Part shown: piece after piece, positions 24,948-33,076 of the stretch
Numbering within the stretch: position 1 is the stretch's first letter
Layout of the letters: every line of letters starts with the position of its first letter
Assembly (NCBI GenBank): GCA_036380875.1
Contig: DASVDX010000087.1
Coordinates: 1 to 64,000 of the forward strand
Reading direction: 5' to 3'
DNA: 64,000 nucleotides
Source: ZC4RG17 sp036380875
GTDB taxonomy: Bacteria; Actinomycetota; Acidimicrobiia; Spongiisociales; ZC4RG35
Made by a program: the position numbers and the translations under genes
The notes under the pieces: model-generated
What the model was told of the DNA's origin: nothing
What the model saw: the letters and a program-made list of their open reading frames with translations, nothing else
The model's database searches: none

Positions 24948-26044
24948 GTCAGGGCCGTCTCGCGCTGGGGAGTGAGGATCGGCGCTGCCCATCGCCATCC
25001 GGCGAGCCACACTCCAAGGGCTCCGGCCGCCGCCAACCACATGCCGGGGCGTCCGACTCCGATCAGGGGTGCGAGCACGCCGGCGAGCATCGTCGCCACT
25101 CCCAGGTGGTGCCATCGCAGCGGCCGGGATATGTCGGCTCCCTGGGTGGAATGCCAGGCGAGCACTGTGGTCACGTACCCGAGCAGGAGGGCATGGAGGT
25201 AGAACACGACGCCCGGTCTTCCCACCCACGACAGCACCGAGGAGCCCCCGACGCCCGCCGCTGCCAGTCCCAATGCTGCCGCGAGGAGCCAACCTCCCGC
25301 CGCCCGCAGTGCTGCCACACCCGTTCTCCACAGAGCCGAGGCCCACCAGATCGCCGGTACGAGGGCTGCCACACCGGCGGCCCGCGCCGCCCACCCGAGG
25401 ACCGGCACCTCCGGACCGGCCACGACGCCTAGGGGGAAGAACAGCCAGGCCAGGGCCAGCCACCACCGGCTCACCCGACGGGCGGCGCCGGGATCGACCT
25501 CGCCCGAGCGCATCAGCAATGTCACTGTGCCGAGGACCAGCGACCAGGCGAAGGTGGACAGGAAACTGTGGACGGCCAACCGACCTGCCAGCCCCTCACC
25601 GTGGCCGGTGGCCTGCAGCACCCCCAGCACCCAGACGCCCAAGCTGGCGACGAGCACGTACGCCAAGCTGGCGGTGAACTCCCGTGCTCCCCCTTCCCTC
25701 CACCACAGAGCGACGCCTACGTACCAGACCGCCATCACCACGGACGAGGCCGCGATCGAAACCGGACCGTAACCTTGGGCGAGGAAGGCGGCCGTCATCG
25801 GCACGACCGAGACGAAAGCCCACCGCGCCCACCGGCTCGCCCGCCGGGAGGGCAGAGCGGCGATGAGGATCGGTGCTGCCGCCCAGCCGAAGTACAAGGC
25901 GTGGGAATGGGCGTGGAGCAGATGATCGAAGGGGATCGGGATGGCCACACCGGCCAACAGCAGACGGAGGGCGATGCCGAGGCCGGTCGCCAACAGATAC
26001 ACGGTCACCGCCGCTGCCATGCCTGCTGGTTTTCCACGTGCCAT
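24944..26044 (-). CDS. NnrS/heme-copper-oxidase-like membrane protein (second of two)
   Basis: A 366-residue protein with about 11 membrane helices. Histidines fall in helix positions reminiscent of NnrS and oxidase subunit I: DHLLHAHSHALYFGWAAAP near the start, LAVHSFLSTFAW in the middle and VVFYLHALLLGYVTTVLAWH late. It shares these features with the 23341 gene, so the two may be distant paralogues. First gene of the operon. I chose ATG 26044; conserved hydrophobic sequence begins directly after it. Only 54 bases separate it from the divergent NuoF-like gene. Function inferred, not known. Confidence 0.6.
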   Translation of the reverse strand: MARGKPAGMAAAVTVYLLATGLGIALRLLLAGVAIPIPFDHLLHAHSHALYFGWAAAPILIAALPSRRASRWARWAFVSVVPMTAAFLAQGYGPVSIAASSVVMAVWYVGVALWWREGGAREFTASLAYVLVASLGVWVLGVLQATGHGEGLAGRLAVHSFLSTFAWSLVLGTVTLLMRSGEVDPGAARRVSRWWLALAWLFFPLGVVAGPEVPVLGWAARAAGVAALVPAIWWASALWRTGVAALRAAGGWLLAAALGLAAAGVGGSSVLSWVGRPGVVFYLHALLLGYVTTVLAWHSTQGADISRPLRWHHLGVATMLAGVLAPLIGVGRPGMWLAAAGALGVWLAGWRWAAPILTPQRETALT

Positions 26045-26098
26045 ATTTCCGGTCAGGATAGGAAGAATTCGAGAGCCCGAGGACAGTTGGAGGCCGAG

Positions 26099-27457
26099 GT
26101 GACGAGTTACCTGCTGAGTGACCGGCGGATCGAATCGATCGCCGAGTACCGCGCTACCGGCGGGGGTGAGGGGTTGGCGCGGGCACGAGCGATCGGCCCC
26201 GATGCCACCATCGCCACCATCGAACGGGCGCGGCTGCGGGGCAGGGGAGGAGCCGGCTTTCCGACGGCCGTCAAGTGGCGGGGCGTCGCCTCGGCCGATC
26301 CGAGTCAGCGTCGGTTCCTCGTCTGCAACGCCGCCGAAGGCGAGCCGGGGACGTTCAAGGACCGGGCGCTGATTCGCTGGAACCCCTACCAGCTGCTCGA
26401 GGGCATTGCCATCGCCGCCTTCGCCATCGGTGCCGAGGAGGCCTACATCGGGCTCAAGGAGCGTTACGCCGCCGAGCTCGCCGCCCTCGAGCGGGCGGCC
26501 ACCGAGATGCAGGCCGAGGACATGCTCGGCGACGTTCCGATCCGCGTGGTAACGGGCCCCGACGACTACCTCTTGGGCGAGGAGAAGGGTCTCCTGGAGG
26601 CCATCGAAGGCCGTCCCCCGTTCCCCCGCTGGTATCCGCCCTACGTCGTCGGGCTCTACACGGACATGCCGGCCGGTGTCGGAGCGGCGTCGGCCGGATG
26701 GAGCGAACAAGTGAACCCGGCAGTCGTGAACAACGTCGAGACACTCTCCAACGTGCCCCACATCCTCGCCCGCGGGGCGGAGTGGTTCTTGGAGATCGGG
26801 ACTCGGGACTCGCCCGGCAACATGCTGTTCACCGTCTGCGGTGATGTCGCGTCTGAGGGCGTGGCCGAGCTGCCGATGGGCACGCCCCTGGCGGTGCTGG
26901 TCCACGGGGTGGGGGAGGGCCCGACCGACGGCCGACGGGTGAAGGCTGTGTTCCCCGGGGTGTCCAATGCCCCCATCCCGGACTCCCTGCTCGACACGCC
27001 CATGGACTTCGGGTCGATGCGAGCCATCGGGTCGGGTCTCGGCTCGGGAGGGATGGTGGTGTACGACGAGACCGCCTGCATCGTGGCGGCGGCCGCCGTC
27101 CTCTCCCGGTTCCTGGCGGTGGAATCTTGCGGACAGTGCCCGCCTTGCAAGCTCGGCACCGACGCCTTGGCCGAGAGGTTCTTCGCCATAGACTCGGGAG
27201 CAGGCGACCAGTACACCCTCGACGAGATAACTGCCTGGATAGAGAGGGTCACCGACGCCAACCGATGCGGTCTGGGAGCCGGACAACGCGCTCTCGCCGC
27301 CGGGGTCATGAGGTTCTTCACCGAAGAGGTGATCGATCACCTCGGGCGGAGGTGCCCGTCCAGCCGGGTGCTGACGGTGCCGAAGATCGTCGATTGGAAC
27401 CCGGACGCCGGGACATTCGACTACGACGAGGGGTATTTCGCCTGGCGCCGCGCATGA
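26099..27457 (+). CDS. NuoF-like NADH-binding flavoprotein (stand-alone)
   Basis: A 452-residue homologue of the 51-kDa subunit of complex I. It has the FMN/NADH loop RGRGGAGFPTAVKW, the motif CNAAEGEPGTFKDR, an SLBB-like region (GVAELPMGTPLAVL), and the N3 4Fe-4S motif ESCGQCPPC with a further Cys in RCGLG. The usual NADEGEP is NAAEGEP here, so the FMN-contacting Asp is Ala. No NuoE or NuoG is nearby, so this is not part of a nuo operon. It probably takes electrons from NADH for a partner, perhaps in the nirK island. Start GTG 26099 follows GGAGG. Confidence 0.85.
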   Translation: MTSYLLSDRRIESIAEYRATGGGEGLARARAIGPDATIATIERARLRGRGGAGFPTAVKWRGVASADPSQRRFLVCNAAEGEPGTFKDRALIRWNPYQLLEGIAIAAFAIGAEEAYIGLKERYAAELAALERAATEMQAEDMLGDVPIRVVTGPDDYLLGEEKGLLEAIEGRPPFPRWYPPYVVGLYTDMPAGVGAASAGWSEQVNPAVVNNVETLSNVPHILARGAEWFLEIGTRDSPGNMLFTVCGDVASEGVAELPMGTPLAVLVHGVGEGPTDGRRVKAVFPGVSNAPIPDSLLDTPMDFGSMRAIGSGLGSGGMVVYDETACIVAAAAVLSRFLAVESCGQCPPCKLGTDALAERFFAIDSGAGDQYTLDEITAWIERVTDANRCGLGAGQRALAAGVMRFFTEEVIDHLGRRCPSSRVLTVPKIVDWNPDAGTFDYDEGYFAWRRA

Positions 27458-27491
27458 CGGACGCGCTTGGTCGGAAAGGAGAGTTGGAATC

Positions 27492-27788
27492 GTGACCACC
27501 ACTGCTCCACCGCCCGGGACGGTGGCGGCGAAGCTGCCCGTTCCGGCTGCGGTGCAGGAAGCTCGCCACCTCCACGCCGACGGAGTGAAGCCCGCCGAGG
27601 GAGCGGAGCGCCTCGCCGGGCGGTTCGACGTCGCCGAGCTCCGGACTGCTCGCGACTGGTGGGTCCGGCGGATGCCTCGCACTCGCTGGGACGACCCCAC
27701 GCCGACCGCCATCCTGCGGATGCTGGAGATGGCCCTGGTGGCCGTCGACGGACTGGCTCCTCCGACACAGAGACCGAGTCGCGGCTGA
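27492..27788 (+). CDS. Small unknown protein downstream of the NuoF-like gene
   Basis: A 98-residue soluble protein of unknown family. It starts at GTG 27492 with AGGAG about 9 bases upstream and lies 34 bases after the NuoF-like stop, so the two are probably cotranscribed. It is rich in Ala, Arg and Pro; the middle contains GVKPAEGAERLAGRFDV and ARDWWVRRMPRTRWDD. It lacks cysteines, signal and membrane helices, so it is not a ferredoxin or NuoE substitute. It could be an accessory subunit of the flavoprotein. Confidence 0.6.
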   Translation: MTTTAPPPGTVAAKLPVPAAVQEARHLHADGVKPAEGAERLAGRFDVAELRTARDWWVRRMPRTRWDDPTPTAILRMLEMALVAVDGLAPPTQRPSRG

Positions 27789-27794
27789 CGATCG

Positions 27795-27831
27795 GGGGCC
27801 TTTTGGTCCCGCATCGAGGGACTTTTGGCCC
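27795..27831. promoter_or_regulatory. Two DosR/DevR-like boxes upstream of nirK
   Basis: GGGGCCTTTTGGTCCC (27795-27810) and GGGACTTTTGGCCC (27818-27831) are inverted versions of one another around a 7-base spacer, with centres 22 bases (two helical turns) apart. Each resembles the DosR/DevR core GGGACTWWAGTCCC, and tandem sites at this spacing are typical for NarL-type regulators. Alternatively the pair could form an RNA hairpin with an internal T-T loop that ends the upstream transcript. Confidence 0.45.
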
Positions 27832-27835
27832 TCAC

Positions 27836-27879
27836 CGTCACGGGTTTTTCCGGCAACTCTGGGAAAAACCCGAGTGACG
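27836..27879 (+). promoter_or_regulatory. Strong hairpin in the nirK leader
   Basis: CGTCACGGGTTTTTCC (27836-27851) pairs with the region 27862-27879 (GGAAAAACCC, 2-base bulge, GTGACG) to give 16 base pairs with a 10-base loop. The 3' arm ends at the GGAG ribosome-binding site (27879-27882) of nirK. It may control translation, stabilise the message or be an operator. Confidence 0.5.
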
Positions 27880-27888
27880 GAGTAGCCC

Positions 27889-29511
27889 ATGACCCAGACC
27901 CTGAACAGGTCGGTCCCAGAACAGACCTCGACCAGCCCCCCGAGCGTTCCGCCGCACCCGCATTACGCCCTGGGAACCCTCATCGCCCTGGGGATCCTGG
28001 GCACTCTGGCGGCCGTGGTGGTGGCGATCATCGCTTTGACCGTGACGGCCGGCCGCAACTCGGTGGACGACGCCATCGTCTCGGAGCGAGTCGACGCCTA
28101 TCTGGCAGAGGCGGGAGCCGCCGTCGAGACCGGTGACGTCATCCCTGCCCTCGTCCCCAAGGCGGACCTGCCAGTGGCGACGGAGCCGGCTGTGGCCGTC
28201 GCTCCCCAGATGCCTCCGCCTCCCCAACGGGCCACCCCGGCGATCGTCGAAGTCGAGTTCGAGATCGTCGAAGGCGTCAACGTGATCGACCCCGCCAGCG
28301 GTGTCGAGACCGAGACGTGGGGCTACCGCCTCGTCGACGGGCCTGATGGCGTCGTGGCCGGCACACCAGGGCCCGTGATCAGGGCTCGCGTCGGCGATGT
28401 CCTCCGGTTCACCGTCACCAACCCGGAAGGCAACACGCATCCCCACAACGTGGACTTCCATGCCGTGACGGGACCCGGCGGCGGCGCCGCCGACACGGTC
28501 GTGGCTCCCGGGGAGACGAAGACGATCGAAGTTCGTCTCCTGTACCCGGGTTTCTTCATGTACCACTGCGCCTACGACGACGTCCCGGCGCACATCTCGC
28601 ACGGCATGTTCGGCGGGATCCTGGTCGATCCCGAGACGCCGCTACCCGCGGTCGACCACGAGTGGTACATCGTCCAGTCTGAGTACTACACCTCCGAGCC
28701 TCAGGACGGCGTCGCCGCCTTCGATCGGCGTTCCGTCACCGACGAGAACCCGAGCTACGTGGTGTTCAACGGAGCGGTCGATTCCCTGACGGGTGACAAC
28801 GCCCTGCAGATGCAGGTGGGCGAGCGGGCCCGCATCTACTTCATCAACGCCGGGCTGAACCTCAACTCGAACTTCCACCCGATCGGCTCGCACTGGGACA
28901 AGGTCTATCCGGAGGCAGCGCTCTTGGCGACGCCGATCCGCGGCTCACAGACGACCTTGGTCCCGGCCGGAGGGGGCACCGTCGTAGAGATGGTGGGGCA
29001 GGTCCCATCCACGATCGTTCTCGTCGACCACGCCCTGGCCCGGGCGTTCGACAAGGGGGCGATCGGACAGGTCGTGATCACCGGCGAGGCCAACCCCGAG
29101 ATCTACGAGGCTGTCGGTGGCGAAGCCGCGGACCCGAACGCGGACCACATGGGAGGCGGCTCTGAGCAGCCGGCAGCCGGTGGCGAGCAGCCGGCGGGGG
29201 GCGGCGAGCAGGTGTCGATCATGCCCGGGAGCTCGGAGTTCCAGGATCTGGACTCGCCCAACGAGTTCGACGACGACGAGACACCGGCCGACTATTCGGT
29301 CAACGTCCTTCGGGTGAAGGTGGGCACCACGGTCACCTGGACCAACGACGACCAGATGATGCACAGCGTGACCTCCGCCGACGGGCTGTTCGACTCCGGG
29401 CTGCTCGACCCCGGGCAGAGCTGGTCGTACACCTTCGACCAACCCGGCGAGTTCGAGTACTTCTGCTCGCCGCATCCCTGGATGCGAGCAAAGGTGATCG
29501 TCGAAGGCTGA
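27889..29511 (+). CDS. nirK: Membrane-anchored copper nitrite reductase with a C-terminal cupredoxin
   Basis: Reduces nitrite to NO outside the membrane. The 540-residue protein has an N-terminal membrane anchor (residues about 29-54), two NirK cupredoxin domains and an additional plastocyanin-like domain (about 440-540). Type 1 copper ligands: His186, Cys227, His235, Met240. Type 2 ligands: His191, His226, His381. Catalytic Asp189 and His335 (GSHWDK) are present; the Trp before the type 1 His is Ala. A linker of repeated GEQPA units joins the last domain, whose ligands are His492, Cys526, His529 and Met532; this domain probably feeds electrons to the type 1 site. The set supports true nitrite reductase rather than laccase. 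Confidence 0.9.
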   Translation: MTQTLNRSVPEQTSTSPPSVPPHPHYALGTLIALGILGTLAAVVVAIIALTVTAGRNSVDDAIVSERVDAYLAEAGAAVETGDVIPALVPKADLPVATEPAVAVAPQMPPPPQRATPAIVEVEFEIVEGVNVIDPASGVETETWGYRLVDGPDGVVAGTPGPVIRARVGDVLRFTVTNPEGNTHPHNVDFHAVTGPGGGAADTVVAPGETKTIEVRLLYPGFFMYHCAYDDVPAHISHGMFGGILVDPETPLPAVDHEWYIVQSEYYTSEPQDGVAAFDRRSVTDENPSYVVFNGAVDSLTGDNALQMQVGERARIYFINAGLNLNSNFHPIGSHWDKVYPEAALLATPIRGSQTTLVPAGGGTVVEMVGQVPSTIVLVDHALARAFDKGAIGQVVITGEANPEIYEAVGGEAADPNADHMGGGSEQPAAGGEQPAGGGEQVSIMPGSSEFQDLDSPNEFDDDETPADYSVNVLRVKVGTTVTWTNDDQMMHSVTSADGLFDSGLLDPGQSWSYTFDQPGEFEYFCSPHPWMRAKVIVEG

Positions 29512-29535
29512 CCCGCACCCGGATCGGGTCAGCAG

Positions 29536-29562
29536 GGGAGCCGCCCCATCGGGGCGGCTCCC
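29536..29562 (+). terminator. Terminator downstream of nirK
   Basis: GGGAGCCGCCCC (29536-29547), loop ATC, GGGGCGGCTCCC (29551-29562): a perfect 12-base stem followed by TTCGTGTCT. It separates nirK from the convergent thioesterase gene. Confidence 0.85.
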
Positions 29563-29573
29563 TTCGTGTCTCG

Positions 29574-29975
29574 TCAGGGGCCCAGGACGGCCTGGGTCTG
29601 GAGGGTCTTTGCCACCAGGCGGCCGTTTGCGTCCGTGATCGTCGCCTCGACCACGATCGTCGTCCGCCCAGCGTGGAGCACGCTGGCGCGGGCCGTGACG
29701 CCGCCTTCCCGCACGGCTCCCATGAAGTTGGTCTTCGACTCGATCGTGCTCGTCGCCGTCGCTCCTTCGGGCAGGTTGAGGAAGGCGCAGGCCGCTCCGG
29801 CCGAGTCGGCGAGTGTCATCAGGGCGCCGCCGTGGAGGACGCCCCCTGCGGTGCACAGTGCCTCCGCCCATTCGAGCCGGAGGACGACCTCTGAAGGGTC
29901 GAGTTTCTCCGCCGTCACGCCGAGGGTGCGGGTGAGCGGCATGGAGTCGTGGATGAAGGCGGTGGGGTCTGCCAT
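29574..29975 (-). CDS. PaaI-type hotdog thioesterase
   Basis: A 133-residue hotdog-fold acyl-CoA thioesterase. The motif GGVLHGGALMTLADSAGAA holds the HGG turn and the Asp that is usually catalytic in PaaI-type enzymes. SKTNFMGAVREGGVTA is the conserved central strand pair. Substrate unknown; members hydrolyse aromatic or medium-chain acyl-CoA. It is a single gene, convergent with nirK across a strong terminator. Confidence 0.88.
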   Translation of the reverse strand: MADPTAFIHDSMPLTRTLGVTAEKLDPSEVVLRLEWAEALCTAGGVLHGGALMTLADSAGAACAFLNLPEGATATSTIESKTNFMGAVREGGVTARASVLHAGRTTIVVEATITDANGRLVAKTLQTQAVLGP

Positions 29976-30018
29976 GGTCGCCAGGTTGCCACACCGCCCG
30001 GACCCGTGTTCCGTGGTT

Positions 30019-30024
30019 TACGCT
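30019..30024 (+). promoter_or_regulatory. TACGCT -10 element, leaderless start
   Basis: TACGCT is followed by 6 bases and the ATG at 30031, with no ribosome-binding site. This is consistent with a leaderless transcript of the RibD-like reductase gene. Confidence 0.5.
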
Positions 30025-30030
30025 CGGGCG

Positions 30031-30786
30031 ATGTTCTGGTGGGTCGAGCGTGGAGAGTCCTTTCCGACGGATGACCTCGTGGCCATCGCCCTGGAGACTC
30101 ACCGACAGGCGGAGCGCTGGCTCTTCATCAACATGGTTTCCTCGGTCGACGGGGCGACGACGGTGCGAGGCCAGTCGACGCCGCTGTCGGACGATGCCGA
30201 CCGGGCGATGTTCCGAGCGCTGCGCGCGGCCTGCGATGCGGTGCTGGTCGGTGCAGGCACCGTACGGGCCGAGGACTACGGCCCGATTCGTCTGGACGAC
30301 CGAGCCCAGGGGCTCCGTCGCGCAGCGGGACTCGAGCCGCTGCCTCGCCTCGTGATCGTCAGCCGCAGCCTCTATTTCGAGCCCAGCGCCCGTGTGTTCG
30401 AGGATTCCGACCGTATGCCGATCGTCTTCACCGGAGCCGACGCGCCGATCGAAAGGCGCCGGGCGCTCGAGGACAAGGCGGAAGTCGTCGTGGCCGGTGA
30501 CGTCGGCGTCGACCCGGCGCGTGCCTTGGACATGCTGGCCGACCGAGGCCACGGGGTCGTCTTGTGCGAAGGGGGCCCCACTCTCAACGCTTCCCTGTTG
30601 GAAGCCGGCCTGGTCGACGAGATCGACCTCACTCTCTCTCCTCTGGTGGTGGGCGGCATGTCCCACCGGATCGTCGCCGGTGCCACCGAAGGGGAGCGGG
30701 AGTTCCGACTCGAGCGGGTGCTGGCGGGGGAGAAGATGCTCTTTCTGCGCTACGTCAGAGAGGGATCGTCACACCCTCAGGAGTGA
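30031..30786 (+). CDS. RibD C-terminal/dihydrofolate-reductase-like NADPH reductase
   Basis: A 251-residue reductase of the RibD_C family, which reduces pyrimidine intermediates in riboflavin synthesis or related pterin-like substrates with NADPH. It contains FINMVSSVDGATTVRGQSTPL at the substrate-binding start, DAVLVGAGTVRAEDYGP, and the NADPH-binding CEGGPTLNASLLEAGLVDEI. There is no deaminase domain. Without rib neighbours, a riboflavin role is unproven. The 3' end overlaps the convergent GH65 gene by 32 bases. Confidence 0.88.
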   Translation: MFWWVERGESFPTDDLVAIALETHRQAERWLFINMVSSVDGATTVRGQSTPLSDDADRAMFRALRAACDAVLVGAGTVRAEDYGPIRLDDRAQGLRRAAGLEPLPRLVIVSRSLYFEPSARVFEDSDRMPIVFTGADAPIERRRALEDKAEVVVAGDVGVDPARALDMLADRGHGVVLCEGGPTLNASLLEAGLVDEIDLTLSPLVVGGMSHRIVAGATEGEREFRLERVLAGEKMLFLRYVREGSSHPQE

Positions 30787-33076
30787 CCGTCACCCGTTCG
30801 CCCCGCACGGAGACGTCGAGTTTTCCCTCGTCCGTCTTCAGGGCGATCCGGTTGTGGTCGAGGTCGAGGTCGAGGAGCGTGTCCCGGACCAGCAACTTGA
30901 AGCCCACCGACTGCCACTCGGCGGGAAGGCGGGGGTCGAAGCTGATCTCGCCTCCGACGTCGCACATGCCGGCGAACCCGTAGACGATCGCCATCCACAC
31001 GCCAGCCGCCGATGCCAGGTGGACCCCGTCGGTGGTGTTGCCGTGGAGGTCGGCGAGGTCCATGAAGAGGGCGGTGCGGAAGTAGTGCATCGCCAACTCC
31101 TGCTCGCCGATGTGGGCGGCGACGATGGACTGGACGCAGGCCGACAGCGACGAGTCCCCGGTCGTCAGAGGGTCGTAGTAGTAGAAGTTCCTGCGGACCA
31201 GATCGGGTGGGAACTTGTCGGGCAGGAGGAACATCGCCATGACGACGTCCGCCTGCTTGATGACCTGATAGCGATATATGACCAGCGGATGGAAGTGGAG
31301 GAGAAGGGGATGGCGTTCGGGCCCGACGGCGTCGAAGTCCCACTTCTCCTTGGCGAGGAAGCTCTCGTCCTGTTTAGTGATCCCGTAGCCCTCGTCGTAG
31401 CCGACGTACATCTCGGCAGCTGCCGAGCGCCATTCCTCGACCTCGGCGTCGGCGAGGCCCAGGCGGGCCTCCAGTTCGTTCCAGCGGTCGGGCTGCTCGA
31501 CGCGCATCCGCTGGACGCACTCGACCGCGTACTCGAGGTTCATCTGCGCCATCAGGTTCGTGTAGGCGTTGTCGTCGACGAGGGCGGTGTACTCGTCGGG
31601 CCCGGTCACCCCGTAGATGTGGAAGGCGCCGTCGCGGTGGAACCCGAGATCTGCCCACATGCGGGCGGTCTCGACGAGGATCTCGACGCCGATGTCCCAC
31701 AACAGCTGCTCGTCGCCCGTCACCTGGACGTATTTGCGGAGGGCGTAGGCGATGGCGGCGTTGATGTGGTACTGGGCGGTCCCGGCTGCCCAGTAGGCGC
31801 TCGCTTCCTCGCCGTTGATCGTCCGCCACGGGAACAGCGCTCCGCGGAGGGAGAGCTCGCGGGCCCGCTGACGCGCCTTGTCCAGCATGGAATAGCGGTA
31901 CCGCAGGAGTTGGGCGGCGAGGTGCGGGTTGGTGTAGACCAGGAACGGCAGCACGAAGATCTCGGCGTCCCAGAAGTGGTGGCCGTCGTAGGCCTGCCCC
32001 GACACGCCTTTCGCCGGCACGCCGGTGCCCTCGATGTGGGCGGTCGCCTGGTGCAGCTGGAAGAGGACCCAGCGCACCGCCTGCTGGACTGACGGGTCGG
32101 CGCCGATCTGGACATCCGCCCTCTCCCAGAACGCTTCCCAAGCCGCATGTTGGGCCGCCACGACGGCGTCGAACCCGGATGCGGCGACCATGGCCACTTT
32201 GTCCTCGGCGCTGTCGATGCTGCGCTCCTCACCGGTCTCGAAGACGGTGAAGACGTCGATGGTCGCCTCCTCGCCGGCCTCCAGTGTCATCGTGAAGGTG
32301 GCATTGGGTCGATCGGGATGCTCGTGGAGCGTCACCTCGTGCGGGCGGTCCAACCGATGGGTCATCGATACGCCCAGGGGAAGCCGGGACTGGACCGTCT
32401 CATAACCGACCGAAACCGTCTCGGGGCCGAGACGGATCCCGGTCGGCTCGAGCACGCGACGGCCGAAGTTCTTCGCTCGGCGGGGGTCGTATTCGATCGG
32501 TGCCGGCTCCAGGTAGTCGGTGTCCTGGCGGTTGATCAGTTCGGACACGACGACGACCGTGGCAGGGGAGTCGACCTTCACCCGCAGACGGCACACGAGG
32601 AGGTCGGGATGGGTGATCGACACCATCCGGATCGCCTCCACGTCGACACCCACCCCTCCCCGGGTCTGCCAGTGGTAGCGGTGGGTGAGCAGGCCGGTGC
32701 GGAAATCGAGCCGCCGCTCCCAGTTGGTGATGTCGGCGTCGTCGAAGTCGATGGTCTCGGCGTTCACCGCCAGACGGAGCGGCGTCGGGTCGGGGGCATA
32801 GACGATGGTCTGGCCGGCGGTGGCGAATCCATAGGCCGCTTCCGGATACTGGATGGGCCAGGACTCGTAGAAGCCGTTGATGAGCACACCCGGCTGATGG
32901 CTCGGAGTGCCCGGATGCAACGACCCTCTCACCCCGATCCTGCCGTTGCCCAGAGCGAACACCGTCTCGAGCAGCGGGATGAGGTCGGGCGTGTAGGCCG
33001 TCTCGACCAGCGCCCACGGGTCGATCGGGTAGACGTCGTGAGGAAGCTCGGGAACGATCTCCTTGCGCCATCTCAT
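30755..33076 (-). CDS. Glycoside hydrolase family 65 (maltose/trehalose/kojibiose phosphorylase type)
   Basis: A 773-residue GH65 enzyme: N-terminal beta-sandwich (ALGNGRIGVRGSLHPG), linker, (alpha/alpha)6 catalytic barrel and small C-terminal domain. The general acid is Glu495 in GVTGPDEYTALVDDNAYTN, and the substrate/phosphate region includes GQAYDGHHFWDAE. Such enzymes split alpha-glucosides with phosphate to beta-glucose 1-phosphate. The next gene upstream in the operon (ATGA overlap) is a beta-phosphoglucomutase that would convert this product to glucose 6-phosphate, so the pair forms an alpha-disaccharide catabolic unit. The specific disaccharide cannot be deduced. Confidence 0.93.
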   Translation of the reverse strand: MRWRKEIVPELPHDVYPIDPWALVETAYTPDLIPLLETVFALGNGRIGVRGSLHPGTPSHQPGVLINGFYESWPIQYPEAAYGFATAGQTIVYAPDPTPLRLAVNAETIDFDDADITNWERRLDFRTGLLTHRYHWQTRGGVGVDVEAIRMVSITHPDLLVCRLRVKVDSPATVVVVSELINRQDTDYLEPAPIEYDPRRAKNFGRRVLEPTGIRLGPETVSVGYETVQSRLPLGVSMTHRLDRPHEVTLHEHPDRPNATFTMTLEAGEEATIDVFTVFETGEERSIDSAEDKVAMVAASGFDAVVAAQHAAWEAFWERADVQIGADPSVQQAVRWVLFQLHQATAHIEGTGVPAKGVSGQAYDGHHFWDAEIFVLPFLVYTNPHLAAQLLRYRYSMLDKARQRARELSLRGALFPWRTINGEEASAYWAAGTAQYHINAAIAYALRKYVQVTGDEQLLWDIGVEILVETARMWADLGFHRDGAFHIYGVTGPDEYTALVDDNAYTNLMAQMNLEYAVECVQRMRVEQPDRWNELEARLGLADAEVEEWRSAAAEMYVGYDEGYGITKQDESFLAKEKWDFDAVGPERHPLLLHFHPLVIYRYQVIKQADVVMAMFLLPDKFPPDLVRRNFYYYDPLTTGDSSLSACVQSIVAAHIGEQELAMHYFRTALFMDLADLHGNTTDGVHLASAAGVWMAIVYGFAGMCDVGGEISFDPRLPAEWQSVGFKLLVRDTLLDLDLDHNRIALKTDEGKLDVSVRGERVTVTPEGVTIPL

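Noticed and set aside
26045..27856. Extension of the second NnrS-like frame over the NuoF-like gene
   Set aside because: The extension has no hydrophobic or family features and lies opposite a well-supported flavoprotein.
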